Positions 52,126-60,487 of a DNA stretch of 64,000 nt are shown piece by piece. Origin of the DNA: JANQEU01 sp965228045 (GTDB lineage Bacteria; Bacteroidota; Bacteroidia; Cytophagales; Cyclobacteriaceae); contig OZ245789.1 of the NCBI GenBank assembly GCA_965228045.1, positions 3,472,001 through 3,536,000 on the forward strand, written 5' to 3'. The translations under genes were made by a program, and so were the position numbers. The notes beneath the pieces are model-generated. The model ran no database searches and was not told the origin of the DNA. It saw only the letters and a list, made by a program, of their open reading frames with translations. Position 1 is the stretch's first letter; each line of letters starts with the position of its first letter.

Positions 52126-52253
52126 AAACAGCATTTTTTCCTGAGAGTTTTCTGAGCATTCTGGTGGTGAGCGCCCTCATTGGGATTAGCATCGCTGTGG
52201 TTGTATTACTGGTTTTGCTTATCAAAGACATTAAATCCGACAAACTATGGTAG
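52122..52253 (+). CDS. 43-residue membrane microprotein, symporter-linked
   Basis: Starts by a 4-base ATGA overlap with the symporter gene and ends 7 bases inside the carbamoyltransferase gene. Encodes MKTAFFPESFLSILVVSALI, then GISIAVVVLLVLLIKDIKSD and KLW: one membrane helix with a short charged end. The double overlap makes translation likely. It may be a small subunit of the SSS transporter; families of small symporter accessory proteins exist, but this one does not clearly match them. Confidence 0.7.
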   Translation: MKTAFFPESFLSILVVSALIGISIAVVVLLVLLIKDIKSDKLW

Positions 52254-53335
52254 GAGGAAAATTCAACCCAAAAGAGAATTTATTGTCAAAGGATCCTCTG
52301 GAGTCCAATGGTCTTCATCCGGATCCTGAAAAGCTTCTGGAGGAGCGCACGATTAATACGGAGATCCTGAAAAAATTAACAGGGCAAAGTATCCTGTCTG
52401 TGGATCAGTTTGACAAACAACTTGTGCTGGAAATCTGCAAGTTCGCTGCCCTTCTGGAGAGCACGGAGATTGCAAAGAGTCACCCCCTTGACGGTAAAAT
52501 CGTGATCACCGCATTCTTCGAAGCCAGTACCAGGACCAGGATATCTTTTGAAAGTGCAGTGCTGAGGCTGGATGGTAAAATCATCAGTATTCCGGAAGGA
52601 AGTACCACCGGTCAGGCAAAAGGCGAGTCCCTTTCTGATATAGGCGAAATGTTCAATGCATACGCAGACTGCGTGGTAATGCGACATGGAGAAACAGATG
52701 CGCTGGATGAAATTATGCAGAATCTTCGCATACCGCTTATCAATGCAGGAAATGGATCGGGTGAGCATCCCACACAGGCCCTTACCGACTGGTTTGCCAT
52801 CCTAAAATGGAAGCCGGCTATCATGGATACGCTACCTCCTGAAGAGAAAATTCACCTCGGGATCCTGGGTACACCCGGAAGCATGCGTGCCGTCAACAGC
52901 TTTTTACGTATGTCATTCCTGTTCAAGGAAAATATCAAACAAATTTCCATTGTATCCGAAATGGCAGATCCTCTCGGGGAGGAATTGACTAATAGGGTTA
53001 AAAAGTCAGGGATTGAGGTTCTTATCACTAATGATGTGAACGACGTAGTCGAAGATCTGGATGCCCTGTATATGAACTCAATAGCTTTCCTTGGCGACAG
53101 TTACAAATCACTCGATTCCAGGTTCAAGCTCAACGAAAAAACTAAACTGAAAGAAGATGCGGTAGTGCTTCATCCATTGGCCAGGCTTGACGAACTGGAT
53201 CCTATGCTGGATGGAACTCACCATAATTTGTATTTCACACAAGCACACGGAGCTGTCTTCGTAAGACAGGCTCTTTTTATTTCGGTTTTGAACCGATTCA
53301 ATCATTTACCAAAAGATCAAATCAGAATAGCATAA
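52247..53335 (+). CDS. ATCase-like carbamoyltransferase with altered acceptor site
   Basis: A 362-residue member of the aspartate/ornithine carbamoyltransferase family. The carbamoyl-phosphate site is intact: FEASTRTRISFESAVLRLDG (near residue 93), GQAKGESLSD, VMRH and EHPTQALTDW (near 174). The C-terminal HPLARLDEL (near 308) is also kept. At the loop that in E. coli ATCase reads MTRVQKER and holds Arg229 and Gln231 for aspartate, this protein has MNSIAFLGD (near 275), so it probably accepts another amine. It has an N-terminal extension of about 40 residues. Coupled to the microprotein and the AsnB gene. Confidence 0.88.
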   Translation: MVGGKFNPKENLLSKDPLESNGLHPDPEKLLEERTINTEILKKLTGQSILSVDQFDKQLVLEICKFAALLESTEIAKSHPLDGKIVITAFFEASTRTRISFESAVLRLDGKIISIPEGSTTGQAKGESLSDIGEMFNAYADCVVMRHGETDALDEIMQNLRIPLINAGNGSGEHPTQALTDWFAILKWKPAIMDTLPPEEKIHLGILGTPGSMRAVNSFLRMSFLFKENIKQISIVSEMADPLGEELTNRVKKSGIEVLITNDVNDVVEDLDALYMNSIAFLGDSYKSLDSRFKLNEKTKLKEDAVVLHPLARLDELDPMLDGTHHNLYFTQAHGAVFVRQALFISVLNRFNHLPKDQIRIA

Positions 53336-55329
53336 TGTGCGGAATAACCGGATATTGGAAAAATAGCAGGCTGGAGCCAAATGCAGCGGAGATCCTGGCA
53401 AACATGACAGCCACTTTATACCATAGGGGGCCGGATGGATATGGGTACCACCAGGATAATGATCATGGTCTCGCCATGGGTCATGCCAGGTTGTCCATCA
53501 TTGACTTGAACACCGGTGATCAGCCCCTTTTCAGCACAGACAATAAGAAAGTACTGACTGTGAATGGCGAGTTCTACGATTACAAAAGGATTAGAACCAA
53601 CCTGAGGCTCGATGGATTCCAGTTTCGCACAAAAAGTGATAGCGAAATAGCGCTTCCACTTTACGAAAAACACGGGCTTGAATTTATTGATCACTTGCGG
53701 GGAGAATTTGCCGGTGTGCTCCACGATACCACAAAAAACCGAACCATCCTTTTCCGGGACCGTTTTGGGATCAAACCGCTCTTCTACCACATCAAAAACG
53801 GAAATGTTTTCTGGGGGTCTGAGATAAAATCTCTTTTTGCACACCCCGAAGTACCCAGAGCTTTTGACAATAAGGCCCTGGTACATCAATTGATGCACAC
53901 CATGGTACCCGGCACAAGCGCATTTTCAGAAATTCATGCTTTAAAACCCGGCCACATGCTGATCCTTGACAGAAAAGGTGATAGCCTGGAGGTAACTGAA
54001 AAAACCTACTGGGACATGGATTTTCCGGAGGAGGATGCCCGTGATCTTAGCAAAACCGAAGATTACCATATCGGACGGGTGCAGGATGAACTGCTCAAGG
54101 CTGTGGAATTTCGCCTGGAAGCGGATGTTCCTGTGGGCTGTTACTTGTCAGGAGGTATCGACAGCTGCTCGATGTTGGGACTTGCTTCGTCCATGCAACA
54201 ATCTCCGGTAAAGGCGTTTACGATCAGTTTTGACAACAAAGACTACGACGAGGCACACATCGCCCGCGAGATGGCAGAAAAAGTTAACGCCGACCAGGAC
54301 CAGATCAACCTGTCAGCCACGGAACTGTATGGGGACAACTACATCAAAACCCTATGGCATGCGGAAAGAACCTTCTACAATACCCTTGGCGTAGCCAAAT
54401 GGTGCATGAGTCGCAGGGTGAATGAATCCGGATACCGTGTGGTGGTTACTGGAGAAGGTTCTGATGAGCTTTTTGGGGGCTACCCTCAGTTTAAAAGGGA
54501 TATGCTGCGCTTCGGATACCAGAAGATGGAAGAAGGTGGCGCCCATAGCAAGGAGGAGGTCAAGAGCTACCAGGAGCTCATGGAGAAGACCAACAAGATA
54601 TTTAAGGGTGCTATTCTTTCCGAGGAACAGATCACGCACCCAGCCATGGAGAGCATATGTGGGTTTACACCCTCATGGATACAACCCTGGATGCACACAC
54701 TGGAGATCGCCCGCCCGTTATTGCATGACGACATACTCGATGATATTAAAGACTATGATCCTATTGAGGCGATTGCAAACTCCTTTGACAAGACACAGTT
54801 GGATGGACGCCATGTCCTGGATAAGGCCCAATATACCTGGAGTAAGACGATGCTCGAGTGTCAAATCCTCAACTGGGGCGGTGACAGGGTGGACATGGCC
54901 AATTCCATGGAATCAAGACCAGCATTCCTTGACCATCATGTGGCGGAAATGGCCCGCGACATCCCCCCTCACCTGAGAATTCACGGAAACACAGAGAAAT
55001 GGGTACTAAGGGAAGCCATGAAAAATGTATTGCCAACCGTACTTTATGAACGCGAAAAATTTGCCTTCATGTCCCCTCCGGCTCACACGGAGAAAAAGAA
55101 GAAACTAGCATTAGATGCGCTGATGGACCAGTTTATGAACGACTCTGCGGTGCAGGAAGCCGGAATATTTGATCCGGCTCGTCTAAAGACTTTTATTAAT
55201 GACTACAAAAACGACACAGATCCGGTATCGTTAGTCCGTAAGGACGCGCTTATCAATCATTTACTTGGACTGCAGATCCTGAATGAACAATTCATCAAGG
55301 ATCCATTAAAGGTCCCCAGCCCCACATGA
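53335..55329 (+). CDS. AsnB-type glutamine-dependent amidotransferase
   Basis: A 664-residue asparagine-synthetase-like enzyme. Starts with the glutaminase nucleophile (MCGITGYW, Cys2) and YHRGPDGYGYHQD, RLSIIDLNTGDQPLFS, VNGEFYDYKRIR. The synthetase half has the ATP pyrophosphatase loop GGIDSCSML (near 271), GEGSDELFGGYP and SRPAFLDHHVAEMARDIPPH. Such enzymes adenylate a carboxylate and form an amide with NH3 from glutamine. Substrate may be asparagine, or another carboxylate as with AsnO in NAGGN synthesis. Overlaps the carbamoyltransferase stop (TAATG). Confidence 0.9.
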   Translation: MCGITGYWKNSRLEPNAAEILANMTATLYHRGPDGYGYHQDNDHGLAMGHARLSIIDLNTGDQPLFSTDNKKVLTVNGEFYDYKRIRTNLRLDGFQFRTKSDSEIALPLYEKHGLEFIDHLRGEFAGVLHDTTKNRTILFRDRFGIKPLFYHIKNGNVFWGSEIKSLFAHPEVPRAFDNKALVHQLMHTMVPGTSAFSEIHALKPGHMLILDRKGDSLEVTEKTYWDMDFPEEDARDLSKTEDYHIGRVQDELLKAVEFRLEADVPVGCYLSGGIDSCSMLGLASSMQQSPVKAFTISFDNKDYDEAHIAREMAEKVNADQDQINLSATELYGDNYIKTLWHAERTFYNTLGVAKWCMSRRVNESGYRVVVTGEGSDELFGGYPQFKRDMLRFGYQKMEEGGAHSKEEVKSYQELMEKTNKIFKGAILSEEQITHPAMESICGFTPSWIQPWMHTLEIARPLLHDDILDDIKDYDPIEAIANSFDKTQLDGRHVLDKAQYTWSKTMLECQILNWGGDRVDMANSMESRPAFLDHHVAEMARDIPPHLRIHGNTEKWVLREAMKNVLPTVLYEREKFAFMSPPAHTEKKKKLALDALMDQFMNDSAVQEAGIFDPARLKTFINDYKNDTDPVSLVRKDALINHLLGLQILNEQFIKDPLKVPSPT

Positions 55330-55390
55330 TTGAGATACTTAGGGTCCAACATTCCCATCTTTTTACAATCAAACCAAAATTATCAAACTT

Positions 55391-56206
55391 ATGGATGACA
55401 AACATTTACTAAACTTAAAAGACCAGGATTACGGGGAAAACCCCACCGAGGTCAGAGAAACCGAAAAATATAAGGAGGAGTATGTTCAGTCCTTTGTTGA
55501 GAAATGGGATGAACTAATCGACTGGGATGCCCGAAACAAAGGTGAAGAAGGCTTTTTCATCCGGGCACTTAAGGAAAAAAAGAAGCAAAAAATTCTCGAT
55601 GTGGCCACTGGTACAGGATACCACACCATTCAACTTCTGAGAGAAGGATTTGATGTATGGAGTGGAGACGGTAGTCCAAATATGCTGGCCAAGGCATTTG
55701 AAAATGGTAGAAAAAGAGGATTTATCCTGAAAACCATGCAGGCAGACTGGAGAGAATTGAATAAAACAATATCTGGCCGATTTGATGCGGTTATCTGCCT
55801 GGGTAATTCATTCACACACCTTCACGACGAAAATGACAGAAGGAAAGCACTTGCAGAGTTCTACAGCGCATTGAAGTATAATGGTATCCTTATCCTTGAT
55901 CACAGGAATTACGATTCAATCCTGGATAATGGCTTCAGTTCAAAACATACCTATTACTATGCTGGCGATGAGGTGAAAGCCGAGCCTGAATATGTGGACG
56001 AAGGATTGGCCAGGTTCCAGTATGAGTTCCCGGACAAATCAAAGTACCACCTCAACATGTTCCCACTGAGAAAACAGTACATGACAAATCTCATGCAAGA
56101 GGTGGGGTTTCAGAACATTGAGACCTATGGAGATTTCCAGGAAACGTATAAAACCGATGATCCTGATTTCTTTATTCACATAGCACATAAAGAATATCAA
56201 AAGTAA
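55391..56206 (+). CDS. Glycine/sarcosine N-methyltransferase (GSMT)
   Basis: Encodes 271 residues closely resembling GSMT of halophilic purple bacteria (EC 2.1.1.156): FVEKWDELIDWDARNKGEEG, the SAM motif ILDVATGTGYHTIQLLREGF, the ICLGNSFTHLHDENDRRKAL block, LILDHRNYDSILDNGF and the closing GDFQETYKTDDPDFFIHIAH. It methylates glycine to sarcosine and then to dimethylglycine. Paired with SDMT 4 bases downstream, which completes glycine betaine. Confidence 0.93.
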   Translation: MDDKHLLNLKDQDYGENPTEVRETEKYKEEYVQSFVEKWDELIDWDARNKGEEGFFIRALKEKKKQKILDVATGTGYHTIQLLREGFDVWSGDGSPNMLAKAFENGRKRGFILKTMQADWRELNKTISGRFDAVICLGNSFTHLHDENDRRKALAEFYSALKYNGILILDHRNYDSILDNGFSSKHTYYYAGDEVKAEPEYVDEGLARFQYEFPDKSKYHLNMFPLRKQYMTNLMQEVGFQNIETYGDFQETYKTDDPDFFIHIAHKEYQK

Positions 56207-56210
56207 GAAT

Positions 56211-57041
56211 ATGAGCGAACAGGAAGTAACTGATATTACCAAGGACTATTATGACAGCAAAAGCGCGGATGAGTTTTACAACCTAGTTTGGGGTGGTGAA
56301 GACATCCACGTTGGATTATATGAAGATGGCTTATCCATCTCAGATGCCAGCAAGAAGACTGTACACACAATGGCCACTATGCTTAGCAACCTCGGTCCTG
56401 ACTCCAGGGTACTGGATGTCGGTGCCGGATATGGAGGGGCTGCCCGTCAAGTAGTAAGAAATTTTGGTCCTCATTTTACGTGTCTAAACCTCAGTGAGGT
56501 TGAAAACAAGCGTAACGAACAAAAAAACGAAGAACAAAACCTGGCTGATAAAATCGATGTGGTACAGGGAGATTTTGAAAACCTGCCCTTCGAAGACAAC
56601 AGCTTCGACTTTATCTGGTCCGAAGACGCAATCCTTCATAGCGGCAATAAGCCAAAAGTCTTTGAAGAAATCTCAAGAGTCTTAAAACCTGGAGGAGAAT
56701 TTATATTCACGGATCCGATGCAGAGCGACGATTGCCCTGATGGTGTTTTGGAGGATATCCTGGCTAGAATCCACCTTAAGCAGCTCGGCTCCGTGAAACT
56801 TTATCGCGAATTGGCTGCCAAGACAGGTATGAAGGAAGTGGAGATCAGAGAGATGCCAGAACAACTGGTAAATCACTATTCCTCCGTCCTTCGGGACCTT
56901 ACGGCAAAGGAAGATGCACTTCTCGAAAGGGATTGCGAGCAGGAATATATCGACCGAATGAAGGTTGGTCTCAATCACTGGATAGAAGGTGGTAAAAAAG
57001 GATACCTGAATTGGGGTATTCTTAAGTTCAGAAAATCCTAA
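56211..57041 (+). CDS. Sarcosine/dimethylglycine N-methyltransferase (SDMT)
   Basis: Encodes 276 residues closely resembling SDMT (EC 2.1.1.157): YDSKSADEFYNLVWGGEDIH, VGLYEDGLSISDASKKTVHT, the SAM motif VLDVGAGYGGAARQVVR, LNLSEVENKRNEQKNEEQ, FIWSEDAILHSGN, FTDPMQSDDCPDGVLEDIL and HWIEGGKKGYLNWGI. It carries sarcosine and dimethylglycine to glycine betaine, an osmoprotectant. Forms the second half of the pathway with the preceding gene. Confidence 0.94.
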   Translation: MSEQEVTDITKDYYDSKSADEFYNLVWGGEDIHVGLYEDGLSISDASKKTVHTMATMLSNLGPDSRVLDVGAGYGGAARQVVRNFGPHFTCLNLSEVENKRNEQKNEEQNLADKIDVVQGDFENLPFEDNSFDFIWSEDAILHSGNKPKVFEEISRVLKPGGEFIFTDPMQSDDCPDGVLEDILARIHLKQLGSVKLYRELAAKTGMKEVEIREMPEQLVNHYSSVLRDLTAKEDALLERDCEQEYIDRMKVGLNHWIEGGKKGYLNWGILKFRKS

Positions 57042-57045
57042 GAAC

Positions 57046-58284
57046 ATGGCACTAAAGGTAAATTTCGAACGGCTAAAAGATAATATCAACGAGCTTGCCC
57101 AGATCGGTCGAAGAACTGATGGTGGAATTTACCGCATGGCCTTTACCAGTGAGGAATACGAAGCCAGAAAGTGGCTGGAAAAGAAGCTTACTGAGATTGA
57201 TGTTGAGGTCCAAAGAGATGGAGCATTAAACATCATTGGGAAGCTCCATAGTTCTTCAAATCAGGACAAACCGGCACTTGTGGTGGGTTCCCATATCGAT
57301 ACTGTCCCCAATGCCGGGGCCCTGGATGGAGCATTAGGTGTGCTGGTGGGCCTGGAGTGCCTTAATAGAATAAAGGAAGAAAATCCCGAACTAAAGGTAC
57401 CCCTGGAACTGATCGCCTTCAGTGATGAAGAAGGTCGTTTTGGGGGGATGTTTGGTTCAAGAGCATTTTCGGGTCAGCTAAATCCTGGCATTATCGAAGA
57501 AGCTGCCGACCTGGAGGGAAAACATTTGACTGATGTGATCCAGGAACTTGGCTTTGACGCGCATCGCGCACTTGATGCTTCGCGTAACCGTGAAACGGTC
57601 AAGAGTTACCTGGAATTGCACATCGAACAAGGTCCGGTTCTGGATACCGAAAATCTCTCCGTTGGTGTGGTTTCTGACATTACCGGGCTCTTCAAGTGGC
57701 AGGTACAACTAACTGGTAGCGCCAACCACGCAGGCACAACGCCCATGGAGTTGCGAAAGGATGCATTTATGGGACTCGCAGATTTTGCGCATGAAATCCC
57801 CAGGATCATTGATGAAAATGGCAGTGAATACTCCAGGATCACCATAGGTAATGTGACCTTACATCCGGGTTCAGCCAATACTGTTCCCGGCCAGGTGGAC
57901 TTCAGTATAGACGCCCGTGACATTAGTGTAGATGTCATGAGAGAGCTGCAGGATGCTTGTCGCAAAGCCCTGTCGGCCATAGTCAGACGGCGACAACTTC
58001 GATTTGACTTCAATGAGGTGAGCTGGATCAATCCCGTGGCTTGTGAGCCGGATTTACAAAAAATCATAGAAAGTCAGGCCAAAAACCTCAAGTTGCCATA
58101 CAAGGTAATGCCCAGTGGCGCAGCACATGACGCACAAATGATGGCACACATATCACCCATTGCAATGATTTTCGTTCCAAGTAAAAATGGCATCAGTCAC
58201 TCGCCTCATGAGTGGACAGATTGGCATCATATCGAAAGTGGTGCTAACTTGATGCTCAATACCATAATTGAAATCTGTAAATGA
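57046..58284 (+). CDS. M20 family N-carbamoyl-L-amino-acid / allantoate amidohydrolase
   Basis: A 412-residue Zn enzyme of the HyuC/AllC group. Metal and catalytic segments are all present: VVGSHIDTVPNAGALDGALG (His near 83, Asp near 93), SDEEGRFGG (near 127), LELHIEQGPVLD (near 191), GSANHAGTTPM, PSGAAHDAQ and GISHSPHEW (near 384). The family removes the carbamoyl group from N-carbamoyl amino acids or allantoate, giving CO2 and NH3. In this cluster it may recycle a carbamoylated product. Starts 4 bases after SDMT and overlaps the next gene by 4. Confidence 0.9.
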   Translation: MALKVNFERLKDNINELAQIGRRTDGGIYRMAFTSEEYEARKWLEKKLTEIDVEVQRDGALNIIGKLHSSSNQDKPALVVGSHIDTVPNAGALDGALGVLVGLECLNRIKEENPELKVPLELIAFSDEEGRFGGMFGSRAFSGQLNPGIIEEAADLEGKHLTDVIQELGFDAHRALDASRNRETVKSYLELHIEQGPVLDTENLSVGVVSDITGLFKWQVQLTGSANHAGTTPMELRKDAFMGLADFAHEIPRIIDENGSEYSRITIGNVTLHPGSANTVPGQVDFSIDARDISVDVMRELQDACRKALSAIVRRRQLRFDFNEVSWINPVACEPDLQKIIESQAKNLKLPYKVMPSGAAHDAQMMAHISPIAMIFVPSKNGISHSPHEWTDWHHIESGANLMLNTIIEICK

Positions 58285-59063
58285 AAGACTTCGATAAAAA
58301 CTTACTTCCTGACGATTCCCATGATCCGTTAAAAGAATACTATCGTCATATTGTAGATGATCAGTCGAAGGAACGACTGAAAATTATTTCCCATCACGGG
58401 GCAGCTCTCCTGATCATTGATCTGCAATACCTGGATGCTGCAAGAGGATATGGAGTCTTTCATGATTTGACTTCATCTGGTATCCCTGAGGAGCAGCAGA
58501 AGTATTACTTTGATACCCTGGAGGAACGAGTAATTCCTAATGTTCAGAGATTGCTCAAGGTTTTCCGTGAAAAAAAGATGGAGGTTATTCATACCAGGAT
58601 CCAGGCACTTACCAAAGATGGCAGGGATCGAAGCAATGGCCATAAGCGACTGGACCTGCTGGCGGCACCCGGATCAAAAGAAGCTGAATTCTTACCAGAG
58701 GTTGCCCCAAAAGAGGATGAAATCATTATCAACAAAACCGCAAGCGGAGTTTTTTCATCGACCAATCTCAACTATGTTCTTCAGAACCTTCAAATCAATG
58801 AATTATTTGTTTGCGGAGTTTACACCAATGAGTGTGTTGAAACCACCATTCGCGATGCTTGTGACCTGGGTTACCTGGTTACGTTAGTAGAGGATGCCTG
58901 CACAACTGTGACTCCTGAATTACACCAGGGCGCGATCAACAGTCTTAGAAACCGATATGCTGCCGTGCAAAGTACGGATGATATCGAGAACTTATTCAGG
59001 GTCATAGAAGATCACCCTCCAATACCCGGAGCTCCTACCATTAGCAGAAGCATCAAAATATAG
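58281..59063 (+). CDS. Isochorismatase-like cysteine amidohydrolase
   Basis: A 260-residue enzyme with the Asp-Lys-Cys triad: ALLIIDLQ (Asp near 46), IINKTASGVF (Lys near 151) and VYTNECVETT (Cys near 185). Members of this family hydrolyse N-carbamoylsarcosine, ureidoacrylate, nicotinamide, biuret and other amides. The N-terminus (about 35 residues) is longer than usual. Being the last gene of the cluster and coupled to the N-carbamoyl hydrolase, it may cleave the terminal amide or carbamoyl of the same compound. Confidence 0.85.
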   Translation: MKDFDKNLLPDDSHDPLKEYYRHIVDDQSKERLKIISHHGAALLIIDLQYLDAARGYGVFHDLTSSGIPEEQQKYYFDTLEERVIPNVQRLLKVFREKKMEVIHTRIQALTKDGRDRSNGHKRLDLLAAPGSKEAEFLPEVAPKEDEIIINKTASGVFSSTNLNYVLQNLQINELFVCGVYTNECVETTIRDACDLGYLVTLVEDACTTVTPELHQGAINSLRNRYAAVQSTDDIENLFRVIEDHPPIPGAPTISRSIKI

Positions 59064-59064
59064 A

Positions 59065-60291
59065 TTAGTCGTAAAGCAGGTGTTTGGTTGTAGAGCTCCT
59101 TTCTGATATGAACCTAATCAGATAGTGGCCCTTTGTTATATCCGCTGGTAGTTCGATAGTCGGTTCAAAAGTAGCCTGCTCCATTATAATACTCCCCTTC
59201 TGATCATACAGCACCACCTTATCCGGAATTTCACCGGAAAGGTGAATGGTTCTGTTCCACCCTACCGGGTTTGGATAAAAATCAAAATCACCGGTAGCAT
59301 TATCAAAGTTGACGGACTTTAGCGCGATGACTTCAGTGGTGCCATCAAAATCTGTTTGACTCAACCGGTAATAAACCAGTCCTGATTCTACGCCGTAATC
59401 CTCCCAATAATAGGTCTTTAATTCATCGGTGTTTCCATTTCCGTCAATTACGACTATTCCTGTAAATTCCTCTTTTCCGATTGACCTTTCGAGGGTAAAG
59501 TATTCGTTATTGATCTCTATTGCAGTGCTCCATTCCAACGCTACGTACCCACTTTCAATTGATGTTGTAAAGGACACCAACCTCACCGGTAGTGTCACAC
59601 TACCCGGACAGTTAGCATTGGTACAGGAAGCCGCAGACATGGTGCCATTATTAGAAACTTGACCGCCGTAAGCAATATTCATTTCGTCCGCCACAGAAAC
59701 GTTACCTGTTCCACTCACAGTCATGCTACCTGCTCCCGCCATTTCAAGATCATCGCCTATGTCCAGATCCCCATCGATATTGAAGTTATGGGGTCCACTG
59801 CTGATGTAAACATCCCCGGTAAAACTCGCTTCTCCATCAGAATACACATTGAAATTACCCCCATTTCCATTGGCCACGCTGAATGACCCACCATTGAGTG
59901 TCCCATATACATTAATCGCAGCTGCCTGCTGCCACCCCATGGCGCCACCGAAGTTCAGGGTTGCTCCGGATGAGATGCTAATCGCCCCATCACTTTGACC
60001 ATTTATTCCAATGGTGATGCCATTAGTAATAGACAAATTGCCTCCGGTAATATTTAAAATCCCAGCTATCCTTGGCCCCCAGGATGTACCCAGGCTTATG
60101 GATCCGGCTTGATTAGCACCTGATGAGGTAACTGTATGCTTTATGGTTACATCATCAGCCGAAGTAGGAATACATGCACAACTCCAGGTACTGGTACTTC
60201 CCCAGTCACCGGACTGAGAAGATGTAATATTCGCAGAATAGGCCATTGTGGAAACGGCCATGAAAATAGTGAGCGGTATAATTTTTTTCAC
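59065..60291 (-). CDS. Secreted protein with T9SS C-terminal sorting domain
   Basis: Encodes 408 residues, starting with GTG at 60291 to give the signal peptide (KKIIPLTIFMAVSTMAYSAN). The N-terminal half has Gly/Ser/Asn-rich beta repeats (LNITGGNLSITNGITIGING, GGNFNVYSDGEASFTGDVYI), resembling beta-helix adhesins. The C-terminal 90 residues (ATGDFDFYPNPVGWNRTIHL, GHYLIRFISERSSTTKHLLY) form the type A sorting domain of type IX secretion. It is exported to the cell surface or medium. Stop faces the isochorismatase gene by 1 base. Confidence 0.85.
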   Translation of the reverse strand: MKKIIPLTIFMAVSTMAYSANITSSQSGDWGSTSTWSCACIPTSADDVTIKHTVTSSGANQAGSISLGTSWGPRIAGILNITGGNLSITNGITIGINGQSDGAISISSGATLNFGGAMGWQQAAAINVYGTLNGGSFSVANGNGGNFNVYSDGEASFTGDVYISSGPHNFNIDGDLDIGDDLEMAGAGSMTVSGTGNVSVADEMNIAYGGQVSNNGTMSAASCTNANCPGSVTLPVRLVSFTTSIESGYVALEWSTAIEINNEYFTLERSIGKEEFTGIVVIDGNGNTDELKTYYWEDYGVESGLVYYRLSQTDFDGTTEVIALKSVNFDNATGDFDFYPNPVGWNRTIHLSGEIPDKVVLYDQKGSIIMEQATFEPTIELPADITKGHYLIRFISERSSTTKHLLYD

Positions 60292-60339
60292 GGTAGTTCT
60301 AAAATTTGCATAACATCACGCTGATCATGATATTATACT

Positions 60340-60347
60340 CAAATTTA
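60340..60347 (-). promoter_or_regulatory. Possible -7 box for the T9SS protein gene
   Basis: On the minus strand it reads TAAATTTG, a fit to TAnnTTTG, 49 bases upstream of the GTG start. The -33 element is not clear. Confidence 0.35.
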
Positions 60348-60487
60348 AGTAGCAGAACGGTATAATGAATTATTTGCCAATAAGATCTACGTGATTGGCA
60401 GGTTAGCTAATGAAATCGTCAAATTTTTGACTTCATTAACAATCCATTATCACCTTAAAATCGCATTAAACCTAAATAAGGAGTAAA

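Noticed and set aside
52247..53335. Reading the carbamoyltransferase as ordinary PyrB
   Set aside because: Carbamoyl-phosphate motifs fit PyrB, but the aspartate-binding loop is replaced and the neighbours are not pyrimidine genes.
53335..55329. NAGGN synthesis (AsnO/Ngg)
   Set aside because: The acetyltransferase-ligase partner Ngg is missing; a carbamoyltransferase stands in its place.
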